The notes under the pieces: model-generated
The model's input: only the letters and a program-made list of their open reading frames with translations
What the model was told of the DNA's origin: nothing
Databases searched by the model: none
Part shown: in pieces, positions 16,927 through 24,740 of the stretch
How positions within the stretch are numbered: position 1 is the first letter of the stretch
Layout of the letters: the number at the start of each line of letters is the position of its first letter
Program-made: the position numbers and the translations under genes
Assembly: GCF_034424175.1 (NCBI RefSeq)
Contig: NZ_CP139986.1
Location: forward strand, 4,278,001-4,342,000
Length of the DNA: 64,000 nt
Direction: 5' to 3'
DNA from: Kluyvera intermedia
GTDB lineage: Bacteria > Pseudomonadota > Gammaproteobacteria > Enterobacterales > Enterobacteriaceae

Positions 16927-17556
16927 TCAGACAATCCTCACCCACCGCCACCCCACCGCCATCATCACCAGCACAATCGTCACCCCCGCCGCCATATGGA
17001 GCAGGAAATCTAGCGGATGCACCTCCACCGGGTGGCAAAACGACAGCATCGTCAGCGCCATACAGGCGATTCCCACCCCTGACGTCGCCAGCGTGCGCAG
17101 CGGATACAGGGCCCGGGTGCGACGCAGGTAGCCCATCATAATGACCATCATCGGTGTGCTCACCGCCATCATAAACGCGTAGCAGTTCACTTCGTCGGGA
17201 TGACTTTCCGGCGCGTGTGTCGTCCCGAGGCTGAAGATAACGCCGCCCAGCCAGAGCGCTATAAGTGGCACAAACCACTGCCAGCCCAGTGGTTTTCGCC
17301 CGGCAATGCTCAGCAGAAAGGCGTTACGTATTGCCAGTATGCCCATCACAAAAGCCACGGTCAGTTGCAGCGCCGCCAACAGCGCGCCGGATTGCGTCCA
17401 GTCCGTCGCTACCCGATGGAACACCAGGCTATTGAGCCAACCGCACGGCAGCGCCATCAGCAGCCAGGCGACGACCCGTCGGTTGCTCGCCCATGGGCGG
17501 CGTATTGGCCCGGCGTCGCGACTTAGCTTCGCAATAAAAAGATCATGATCGGTCAT
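16927..17556 (-). CDS. nrsF: NrsF-type membrane anti-sigma factor (DUF1109)
   Basis: A 209-residue inner-membrane protein with about six membrane helices after a short cytosolic N-terminus (MTDHDLFIAKLSRDAGPIRR). This layout and length match the DUF1109/NrsF family. In Caulobacter, NrsF holds the ECF sigma factor SigF at the membrane and releases it under metal or redox stress, needing cysteines in its membrane portion. Cysteines are visible here too (LPCGW, EVNCYAF, SFCHPVE). It overlaps the sigma gene by 14 bp, as expected for a cognate pair, and is last in the operon. Confidence 0.85.
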   Translation of the reverse strand: MTDHDLFIAKLSRDAGPIRRPWASNRRVVAWLLMALPCGWLNSLVFHRVATDWTQSGALLAALQLTVAFVMGILAIRNAFLLSIAGRKPLGWQWFVPLIALWLGGVIFSLGTTHAPESHPDEVNCYAFMMAVSTPMMVIMMGYLRRTRALYPLRTLATSGVGIACMALTMLSFCHPVEVHPLDFLLHMAAGVTIVLVMMAVGWRWVRIV

Positions 17557-18100
17557 GGTTCGCTCCCATCCGGCGAAGGTTGGTAAGTGCTCTGTGTAAT
17601 AGCGATTTCACCGCCGAAACGCTTAAATTATGGCGGACAGCGGCTTCGGCGAGGCTCATCTCCTGCAGGTGGATATGCTCCACAATCTGCCGTTGGCGTG
17701 AGGGGAGCTGGTCGAGGATCTGCGCCAGCGCTTCTTCTCGTTCATCCTCTTCCAGGATGTGTTCAGCGATAGGCTCAACGGCCTCCCCCTCATCGGCTTC
17801 ACGCAGCCAGTGGCGGCCACGCTTACGCAGCGCATCAACGGTGCGGGCCTGGGTGATGGCCATCAACCACGGTAAAAACGGACAGGCGGGATCGTAGGTG
17901 TGGCGCACCCGATGGACTGCCAGCAGAACGTCCTGGATAACATCGTCAACCAGCACGCTGTCGGCAATCTGCTTGCGGACCATCACCCGAATCACCGGCA
18001 CAATGGCCCGCAGCAGTTGGGTATAGGCATCGCGATCCCCCGCCTGCGCGCTTGTCATCAGCGCAGGCCATGCTTCACGCGGCGCTAAACCGTTATCCAT
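17543..18100 (-). CDS. ECF sigma factor, partner of NrsF
   Basis: A 185-residue RNA polymerase sigma factor of the extracytoplasmic-function type. Region 2 is at about residues 25-95 (DDVIQDVLLAVHRVRHTYDP, then WLMAITQARTVDALRKRGR), and region 4 with its helix-turn-helix at about 120-180 (LPSRQRQIVEHIHLQEMSLAEAA). A long acidic linker joins them. It lies 20 bp after the DsbD-like gene and overlaps nrsF, so one transcript probably carries all four genes. It likely reads the promoter upstream of the peroxiredoxin gene. Confidence 0.9.
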   Translation of the reverse strand: MDNGLAPREAWPALMTSAQAGDRDAYTQLLRAIVPVIRVMVRKQIADSVLVDDVIQDVLLAVHRVRHTYDPACPFLPWLMAITQARTVDALRKRGRHWLREADEGEAVEPIAEHILEEDEREEALAQILDQLPSRQRQIVEHIHLQEMSLAEAAVRHNLSVSAVKSLLHRALTNLRRMGANHDRS

Positions 18101-18120
18101 ATTCCGCCATGCCCGTTACC

Positions 18121-19353
18121 TCATGCTTTTTTACCGGATGCCTGATTCAGGGCGTTGACCACAATCGTCGGGGTCAGCACCTGCGGCAGCACTTTCGGGG
18201 CGCTGCCGTCCGCCGGGTAGACTACGTAGAGCGGCAAACCACCCTGCCCAAACGCGGTCATCGCGTCATCAATATCGGCGTTAAATTTGGTGGAGTCCGC
18301 CACCATGTAGATTGTATTCGTGCTCGCCAGCGCCTGCTTCACCGCCGCTGTGGAGAGCGACGTGCGCTCGTTTACCTGGCAGGTAATACACCAGGAGGCG
18401 GTGAAATCGACAAAGATAGCCTTGCCATGCCCGCGCATCTCCTCCACCGTCTGCGGCGACCACTTCACCTGGGTGATATTTTCCACGCGCGCAAGATCCG
18501 GCTGCGACGGCTGGACGTGCATCACGCCGGGCAGCGGGCTGACCGCAGCAATAAACAGCACCACCGTCACCGCCAGCAGCGCTTTATAGGATTTTCCGAT
18601 ATAGCGTCGGCGCTGGGCCATACCGTACAGCCACGCGGCAAAGCTCACCACTACGGCACAAATCAGCATCGCTAACAGCGCGGTGGTACCCGCTTGCTGC
18701 GTCAACACCCACACCAGCCAGGCAAACGCCCCGAGCATCGGGAACGCCAGGCCACGCTTGAGGATGTCCATCCATGCGCCCGGTCGCGGCAGATGTTTGG
18801 CGATGGCCGGGAACATCGAGACCAGCGTAAACGGCGCGGCAAAGCCTATCGCCAGCGACAGGAAAATCGCCAGTGAGGCCAGCGGAGGCTGCACCAGTGC
18901 ATAGCCCACCGCGCCCGCCATAAAGGGTGCCGAGCAGGGTGTCGCCACCACAATCGCCAGCGCACCGGTTAGCGCAGAACGTACAAAAGCCCCGCTTCCT
19001 ACCGAAATCTCCCCAGCTCTTTGCAACGACAAGCCCACTTCAAACACGCCGAGCAGATTCAGCGCCGCGCCCAAAATAATCAGCGCCAGCACGGCAATGA
19101 CCATCGGCGACTGAAGCTGGAACCCCCAGCCGACGGCGGTACCACCGGCACGCAGCGCCAACAGTATGCCAGCCAGCACCAGCATGGTAAAAATCACGCC
19201 GAGCAAAAAGCCCAATCCTTCGGTGCGCGCACTTTTGGCATCACCCTCATGGCGCAAAATGCCCAGCGCTTTCAGTGAAATGACCGGGAACACGCAGGGC
19301 ATCAGGTTGAGGATAATGCCGCCCACAAAGGCAGCCAGAATAGCAGTTAACAT
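18121..19353 (-). CDS. DsbD/ScsB-like thiol electron transporter lacking the N-terminal domain
   Basis: A 410-residue protein with a DsbD membrane domain (about 1-270) and a C-terminal periplasmic thioredoxin-like domain (about 295-405). The redox pairs are visible: C20 in LMPCVFP and C140 in ATPCSAP within the membrane, and WC322ITC325 in the thioredoxin domain. It lacks the N-terminal immunoglobulin-like domain of dsbD at 11.5 kb, so it cannot hand electrons to the same partners in the same way. It lies 20 bp downstream of a periplasmic peroxiredoxin gene, which is the obvious electron acceptor. This pairing is inference from context. Confidence 0.88.
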   Translation of the reverse strand: MLTAILAAFVGGIILNLMPCVFPVISLKALGILRHEGDAKSARTEGLGFLLGVIFTMLVLAGILLALRAGGTAVGWGFQLQSPMVIAVLALIILGAALNLLGVFEVGLSLQRAGEISVGSGAFVRSALTGALAIVVATPCSAPFMAGAVGYALVQPPLASLAIFLSLAIGFAAPFTLVSMFPAIAKHLPRPGAWMDILKRGLAFPMLGAFAWLVWVLTQQAGTTALLAMLICAVVVSFAAWLYGMAQRRRYIGKSYKALLAVTVVLFIAAVSPLPGVMHVQPSQPDLARVENITQVKWSPQTVEEMRGHGKAIFVDFTASWCITCQVNERTSLSTAAVKQALASTNTIYMVADSTKFNADIDDAMTAFGQGGLPLYVVYPADGSAPKVLPQVLTPTIVVNALNQASGKKA

Positions 19354-19373
19354 AGCGAACCCCGGCGGCTAAA

Positions 19374-19925
19374 TTACGAGTGCGATTTCGCGTACAGCTT
19401 CACGGCATCCATCGCTTTCTGGATGTGTTCATCAGGGTTACGGTCGGTATAGCTCATCAGAATTTTGCCGTCCGGGGCGATCACAAACGAGGTACGGTCG
19501 GACAGCGTTTTGCCGTTCATCTGCATAAGCGTCTGGTACTGCGTCGCCACTTTCGCCCCTGGGTCTGCCGCCACGGTAAATTTATCCCGACACTCCAGCT
19601 TCGAGAACTCATCCACCTGGTCAACATTCCCGGCGGTCACGCCCACCACGGTTGCACCGAGCTTTTTGAAATCATCGGTGGCTTCGGCAAAGGCGTGCGC
19701 CTCAAGGGTACAGCCTTTGGTGAACGCAGCCGGAAAGAAGTAGAGCACTACCGGCCCTTTCTGCAAGGCCTGTTGCAGGGAGAAGGTCAGTGGCTTACCG
19801 CCGAGCGCGCCTTGCAGGCTGAAGTCCGGCGCTTTTGCGCCTGGTTCAAGGGCGGCATTCGCATTCATGGCGAAGAGAGAAAGGCTGAGTACGGCGGCGG
19901 CTGACAAGGTTTTTAAACGATTCAT
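19374..19925 (-). CDS. Periplasmic peroxiredoxin (AhpC/TSA, BCP-like)
   Basis: A 183-residue exported peroxiredoxin. Residues 1-24 are a signal peptide ending ANA; the thioredoxin-fold domain follows. The peroxidatic cysteine is C72 in FTKGCTLEAHAF, and a second cysteine, C112 (KLECRDKF), may resolve it. The start at 19925 has GGAG six bases upstream; the ATG four codons earlier has none. It is the first gene of the Prx/DsbD-like/sigma/NrsF operon, and its product would reduce peroxides in the periplasm using electrons delivered by the DsbD-like protein. Confidence 0.9.
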   Translation of the reverse strand: MNRLKTLSAAAVLSLSLFAMNANAALEPGAKAPDFSLQGALGGKPLTFSLQQALQKGPVVLYFFPAAFTKGCTLEAHAFAEATDDFKKLGATVVGVTAGNVDQVDEFSKLECRDKFTVAADPGAKVATQYQTLMQMNGKTLSDRTSFVIAPDGKILMSYTDRNPDEHIQKAMDAVKLYAKSHS

Positions 19926-19968
19926 GGTCGACTCCATCAGGGGAATAAAGGTGCTCTGTACATAATAG

Positions 19969-19994
19969 TTCGCACGCTAAGGCCTGAAGGTTTC
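19969..19994 (-). promoter_or_regulatory. Candidate ECF promoter for the peroxiredoxin-sigma operon
   Basis: On the minus strand GAAACC (19994-19989) is followed after exactly 16 bases by CGAA (19972-19969), about 44 bp before the peroxiredoxin ATG. Promoters of the NrsF-linked Caulobacter SigF regulon have, as I recall, the form GTAACC-N16-CGAA. The match supports self-regulation by the sigma factor in this operon, but is a prediction. Confidence 0.6.
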
Positions 19995-20061
19995 GGTCGG
20001 GGATAAAAAAATTTTAGGGGGAGTTCGAGCGCTCCCGGAGTCGGCGCGATACGGGTGCTAT

Positions 20062-20139
20062 GTAGGCCGGATAAGCGCAGCGCCATCCGGCAGTATCGGC
20101 GCAGGTTGCCGGATGGCGGCGTTGCCTTGTCCGGCCTAC
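20062..20139. repeat. REP pair (BIME) after yahJ
   Basis: Two inverted REP elements (GGCCGGATAAGCGCAGCG and its partner GGCGGCGTTGCCTTGTCC) lie between the stop of yahJ and the peroxiredoxin promoter. Confidence 0.88.
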
Positions 20140-20143
20140 AAGG

Positions 20144-21523
20144 TTATGCCACGCTTCCCCACACCAGCCGTCCTTTATGGAACGTTGCGGCGCGCGGAGA
20201 GATCCGCGCCACGGCTTCCGCCGAGCACGAGGCGTCCACCAGCACAAAGCTCGCCTCATCCTGCGCCTTGGGCCACACGCGCTCACCCTTCTCATTTAAC
20301 GGCATCATGTCACCGGTCGCCAGGAACAGCGAGCGCGAGAGATTTTGTTCGTTCGGGCGGATGTAGAGTTGAGCGTACAGGTTGGCTTTTTCCAGCATAT
20401 CGCCGAGGCCGTATGGCGCCCAATGATCGATGGCGCTATCGGTACCAGTCATCAGCGTCACGCCTTTGTCGCGTAGCTGTTTGAGCGGCATATGCAGCGT
20501 ACCGATCGGCACCGTCGAGGCGATGGAAATCTGCTGCGCCGCCATCCGCGTCGCAATCTCATCAACCTGCTGTTCGTTCATCATTGCCAGCGCGAAAGCG
20601 TGGCTGATGGTCAGCTTGCCCTTGAGTTCTGGGGTTCTCTCTACGGTCTCCACCATATATTTCACCGCCGCCACGCCCGCGGGGCTGGTTTCATGAAGAT
20701 GGATATCCACGCCTTTTTTATAGTCGATGGCAATCTGGAACATGGTGTCGAGGGACTTCTCCATTGCGCCATCGACGTTGGTCGGATCTAACCCGCCGAC
20801 GTAATGCGCACCTGCCTGCATTGCTTCGCGCATCAGCGGTTCAGATTTCGATAACAGCAGGCCATGCTGCGGGAAGGCGACAATCTCACAGTCGAAATCA
20901 GCCTGACGTCGTGCCAGCACCGCCTGTAAATTTTCGAGGTTTTTCAGCCCGGAAACCGGCTCAATATTGCAGTGGCTACGGGCAATGGTAGTGCCTTTCG
21001 ATTGCAGCAGATCAATCAGCTTCTCAGCCCGCTCCTGGGTGTACGGCTGGAGTTCAGGCAGCAGCTTTTGCTCGAGCTTTATCATATCCTGAATCGTGGT
21101 GCCCGCCGGGCGGTTGAGCGAGCGCCACGGGCCGCCGTAGAAGGTTTTGTCGAGGTGGATATGCATGTCGCGCATCGCGGGCAGCATCAGTTTGCCACCG
21201 GCATCATAGTGCGGCAGCGTGGCGTCCGGGTGGTTTTGATTATCGCGCAGGGCGACGATTTTGCCGTCCTGAATCTCCACGGTGTGACGCGCGGTACGGG
21301 TATGAACTGCCACCGCACCCTCATATTCAAAGCCCGTTTCGAGCAGCACGTTATCCAGATAGTAATGGCGGTCGGTGATGTTCATGGTTCCTTTGGTCTC
21401 GCAGGTCGCCGTGCCGGAAGTGGCAGCATACGCCACCGGGGCGGTCGCGCCAAACAGCGCGGCGGCGGTGACCATTTTGCCGCTGTGGCTCAAAAACTCA
21501 CGGCGACTTTTGTTCTCTTTCAT
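20144..21523 (-). CDS. yahJ: YahJ: Tat-exported amidohydrolase/deaminase
   Basis: A 459-residue cytosine-deaminase-like amidohydrolase, nearly collinear with E. coli YahJ (about 460). The N-terminus carries a twin-arginine signal (NKSRREFLSHSG then a hydrophobic stretch to AYAAT), so the folded metalloenzyme should go to the periplasm. Metal-ligand motifs are visible: DMHIHLDK, RSHCNIEP, DIHLHET, SHAFAL and GTDSAIDHW. The substrate is not known; family members act on cyclic amides and amidines. It is the last gene of the yahDEFG-IJ run, 9 bp after the carbamate kinase gene. Confidence 0.88.
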   Translation of the reverse strand: MKENKSRREFLSHSGKMVTAAALFGATAPVAYAATSGTATCETKGTMNITDRHYYLDNVLLETGFEYEGAVAVHTRTARHTVEIQDGKIVALRDNQNHPDATLPHYDAGGKLMLPAMRDMHIHLDKTFYGGPWRSLNRPAGTTIQDMIKLEQKLLPELQPYTQERAEKLIDLLQSKGTTIARSHCNIEPVSGLKNLENLQAVLARRQADFDCEIVAFPQHGLLLSKSEPLMREAMQAGAHYVGGLDPTNVDGAMEKSLDTMFQIAIDYKKGVDIHLHETSPAGVAAVKYMVETVERTPELKGKLTISHAFALAMMNEQQVDEIATRMAAQQISIASTVPIGTLHMPLKQLRDKGVTLMTGTDSAIDHWAPYGLGDMLEKANLYAQLYIRPNEQNLSRSLFLATGDMMPLNEKGERVWPKAQDEASFVLVDASCSAEAVARISPRAATFHKGRLVWGSVA

Positions 21524-21532
21524 CGTCGTTCC

Positions 21533-22486
21533 TTAATGTTTGTGGATGATATGGGTGCCCGTTTCACCGCGCAGAGCGGCGGGCAGGCAGTCCGGGGTGG
21601 TGATAATTACCCGCTTCCCACCGTGTTGTAGAAACTGTAGGCTGGCGACAATTTTTGGCAGCATGCTGCCTGCCGGGAAATGGCCTTCGTGCATGTAGCG
21701 AGTCATGGTGGCGATATCCACAAGCCCCAGCGCCTGCTGCTCAGGTTTGCCGAAGTGGACGCAGACTTTTTCCACACCGGTGGTGATCACCAGAATATCG
21801 GCGTGGATCTCGCGCGCCAGCAGGGCGGTGGAAAGATCTTTGTCGATCACCGCGTCCACGCTGTGATAATCCCCGTCATCGCCCAGCACCACCGGAATTC
21901 CGCCGCCGCCCGCGCCGATCACCACAAAGCCTTGTTGAGTCAGCGTTTTGATGGCTTCAGCTTCGACAATACGTTTCGGCTCCGGCGAGGCCACCACGCG
22001 GCGATAACCGCGCCCGGAATCTTCGACAAAGCGCCATGTTGGATTCGCGCTTAGCAGGGCATCGCGCTGTTCGGCGCTAAAAAATGCGCCAATCGGTTTG
22101 CTGGGATGGATAAAGCCGGGATCGTTTTTATCCACCTCCACCTGCGTCACCACCGTCACCGCTTTTTGCTCGCCGCGTTTCGCCAGGCGGTTATTCAGCG
22201 CCTGTTGAATCAGATAACCGATGCCGCCCTGAGTGTCGGCAACGCAGTTGGCAAGCGGAGTGAGCGGCAGCCCTTCGCGCTCGTGGGCAATCTCCGCACG
22301 ACGCAGATCCAGCCCCACCTGCGGGCCGTTACCGTGCGTCAGCACGATGTTGTAATCCGATGCCAGCATCGCCAGCACCGTGTCCGCCACCGCTTTCACC
22401 GCCTCTGACTGATGTTCAATCGACTGGCTGGCGTTGTCTTTGATTATGCTGTTGCCGCCAATGGCAACGACCACAAGTTCTTTCAT
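21533..22486 (-). CDS. yahI: Carbamate kinase YahI
   Basis: A 317-residue amino-acid-kinase-fold enzyme that, in catabolic pathways, makes ATP from ADP and carbamoyl phosphate, giving carbamate (then ammonia and CO2). Family motifs are present: GGNSI near the N-terminus, THGNGPQVG near residue 50, HPSKPIGAFFS near 130 and VIGAGGGGIPV near 200. It sits with YahF/YahG/YahE, relatives of the oxamate carbamoyltransferase, which would supply carbamoyl phosphate. A long repeat array separates it from yahG on the presumed transcript. Confidence 0.92.
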   Translation of the reverse strand: MKELVVVAIGGNSIIKDNASQSIEHQSEAVKAVADTVLAMLASDYNIVLTHGNGPQVGLDLRRAEIAHEREGLPLTPLANCVADTQGGIGYLIQQALNNRLAKRGEQKAVTVVTQVEVDKNDPGFIHPSKPIGAFFSAEQRDALLSANPTWRFVEDSGRGYRRVVASPEPKRIVEAEAIKTLTQQGFVVIGAGGGGIPVVLGDDGDYHSVDAVIDKDLSTALLAREIHADILVITTGVEKVCVHFGKPEQQALGLVDIATMTRYMHEGHFPAGSMLPKIVASLQFLQHGGKRVIITTPDCLPAALRGETGTHIIHKH

Positions 22487-22540
22487 CGTGTAGGTTCCAG
22501 TGCAGAAGGTGATGTGATTATTGTTGTTGGACCAATCGTT

Positions 22541-23323
22541 GTAGCCCGGCCAAGCGCAGCGCAGCCGGGGATTTCCGGCTCCGTACCCGTTGTCCCCTCA
22601 CCCTAACCCTCTCCCCACAGGGGAGAGGGAACCGTTAAGTGCGCCCGGATACCATGTAGCCCGGCCAAGCGCAGCGCCGCCGGGGATTTCAGGCTCCGTG
22701 CCCGTTGTCCCCTCACCCTAGCCCTCTCCCCACAGGGGAGAGGGAACCGTTAGGTGCACTTGGATACCATGTAGTCCGGCCAAGCGCAGCGCCGCCGGGG
22801 ATTTCCGGCTCCGTACCCGTTGTCCCCTCACCCTAGCCCTCTCCCCACAGGGGAGAGGGAACCGTTAAGTGCGCTCGGATACCAAGTAGCCCGGCCAAGC
22901 GCAGCGCCGCCGGAGATTTCAGGCTCCGTGCCCGTTATCCCCTCACCCTAACCCTCTCCCCATGGGGGAGAGGGAACCGTTAGGTGCACTTGGATATCAT
23001 GTAGCCCGGCCAAGCGCAGCGCCGCCGGAGATTTCAGGCTCCGTGCCCGTTATCCCCTCACCCTAACCCTCTCCCCATACGGGAGAGGGAACCGTTAAGT
23101 GCGCTCGGATACCATGTAGCCCGGCCAAGCGCAGCGCCGCCGGGGATTTCAGGCTCCGTGCCCGTTGTCCCCTCACCCTAACCCTCTCCCCACAGGGGAG
23201 AGGGAACCGTTAAGTGCGCTCGGATACCATGTAGCCCGGCCAAGCAAAGCGCCGCCGGGGATTTCAGGCTCCGTGCCTGTTATCCCCTCACCCTAGCCCT
23301 CTCCCCAGAGGGGAGAGGGCACA
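22541..23323. repeat. Seven-copy 115-bp tandem array of REP-type palindromes
   Basis: Units begin with GTAGCCCGGCC or a one-base variant at 22541, 22656, 22771, 22886, 23001, 23116 and 23231, exactly 115 bp apart; the last is incomplete. Each unit holds two palindromes: one around GCCAAGCGCAGCGCCGCCGG and one around CCCTCTCCCC..GGGGAGAGGG. Units 1 and 3 share variants, and units 2 and 4 share others, so part of the array grew as 230-bp doublets. It fills the yahI-yahG gap and holds no gene. Confidence 0.95.
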
Positions 23324-23324
23324 G

Positions 23325-24740
23325 TCAGGCGTTATAATGTTCGCACCAGCTCAGAATCGCTTTCTCGAAACAGGCGAACGGCGGGTGTACTATCCCGGCG
23401 CCAATCATGCCGATACCCGCATCTTTATGGGCAATGGCGGTGTTGATCACCGGCAGAATGCCGCTGCTACCCACGCGGGTGATGTCGATAGCCGTTGGCA
23501 CGCCCATAAAGCCAAGCAGCGGAATCGTGACGTTCGGGTTTTCACCCAGCGTGATTTCACGCATCTGGCGGGAGAAGTCGATAGCCTCTTCCACCGTGCC
23601 ACCCACCAGCGCCACAATCGCCGGGGCTGTCGCCATCGCAAAACCACCGATGCCGTAGGTTTCGGTAATCGCGCTGTCGCCGATATCCAGCCCCGAGTCT
23701 TCCGGTTTGTATCCGGCAAACATCGGGCCAATCACCTGCTGCGCCGGGCCGGTAAACCACTGCCCCGGTAGGCCGCTGACCCGCAGGCCGAACTCGACGC
23801 CGTTGCGCGCCATGGTGGTGACCACGGTGCTGTACTCGATACCGTGCGCCGCGTCCATCGCCGCTTTGCACATCGCCATCCACGTCGGGCCTGAGAAGTA
23901 GTCGCTACTGGCGACAAACTCAAACACTTCGCGCTGCTGCTCAACGGAGTAACCCGCCTGAATAATCCCCGGCGTCAGCGCCTGAATCAGCAGAGTGGTA
24001 CCCGCGTTGTTGCGGTTATGACACTCGTCGCCCATATGCAGCGCCTGGGCCAACATTAAGCGCAGGTCGATCTCGCCGATGATTTTCATCGCGTCGCGCA
24101 GCATCGGGCCCTGCACATCGCGCATCCAGTTCAGACGGTCGATCACGCTCTGGTCGTTGGCCCCCATGCGCAAGATCTTCGCCATCTGCTCGCTCATATT
24201 GGTATAAGCAATGTTGCCGTAGGTCTTGTTTTCGACGATATGCATAAACATCGAGGCCGAAGTGACGCCCGCCATCGACCCCACGCAGTCGTGCTCGTGG
24301 CACGGCGAGAAGGTGATTTCGCCGGAAGCCGCCAGCGCCGCCGCGTCGTCGATATCCTTCGCCAGCCCTTCAAACACCAGCGCCCCGGTGACCGCGCCTT
24401 TCATCGCGCCACACATATTTTCCCACTGCACCGGCGGGCCAGCGTGGAGGATCGTTTTCGGCGTCATGCCCGGCACCACGTTAATCGCCTGGTCAAAACC
24501 AATCAGCACCGGGTGCGACTGAATAATGCGCTCCAGCGCCTGCTGGTTAGCGGCGGCAATTTTGTCTGCCAGCGGTGAATCGGCAATGCTGTCCAGCGCC
24601 TTCACAATCTGCATATTGCCCTGCCCCGGCGGCGTCCAGTCGAGCTGGGCGACGTCGACATGCTGCTTTTTCAAATCATCGCTGAACAGGGCAATGCCTA
24701 CGTTAATCACGTTCAACGGCTGGTTAAATAACTGGCTCAT
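23325..24740 (-). CDS. yahG: YahG, DUF1116 family carbamoyltransferase-type subunit
   Basis: A 471-residue protein matching E. coli YahG (472). The DUF1116 family also contains YlbE/AllG, one of three subunits of the E. coli oxamate carbamoyltransferase. It follows yahF with an ATGA overlap (start codon and preceding stop share bases at 24740), so YahF and YahG are made together. The likely role is to transfer a carbamoyl group from an unidentified substrate to phosphate with YahF and YahE. The specific substrate is unknown. Its stop lies 1 bp from the end of the tandem array. Confidence 0.88.
   Translation of the reverse strand: MSQLFNQPLNVINVGIALFSDDLKKQHVDVAQLDWTPPGQGNMQIVKALDSIADSPLADKIAAANQQALERIIQSHPVLIGFDQAINVVPGMTPKTILHAGPPVQWENMCGAMKGAVTGALVFEGLAKDIDDAAALAASGEITFSPCHEHDCVGSMAGVTSASMFMHIVENKTYGNIAYTNMSEQMAKILRMGANDQSVIDRLNWMRDVQGPMLRDAMKIIGEIDLRLMLAQALHMGDECHNRNNAGTTLLIQALTPGIIQAGYSVEQQREVFEFVASSDYFSGPTWMAMCKAAMDAAHGIEYSTVVTTMARNGVEFGLRVSGLPGQWFTGPAQQVIGPMFAGYKPEDSGLDIGDSAITETYGIGGFAMATAPAIVALVGGTVEEAIDFSRQMREITLGENPNVTIPLLGFMGVPTAIDITRVGSSGILPVINTAIAHKDAGIGMIGAGIVHPPFACFEKAILSWCEHYNA

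Noticed and set aside
22541..23323. CRISPR array
   Set aside because: Units are 115-bp continuous repeats with no unique spacers and made of REP-type palindromes; no cas genes nearby.
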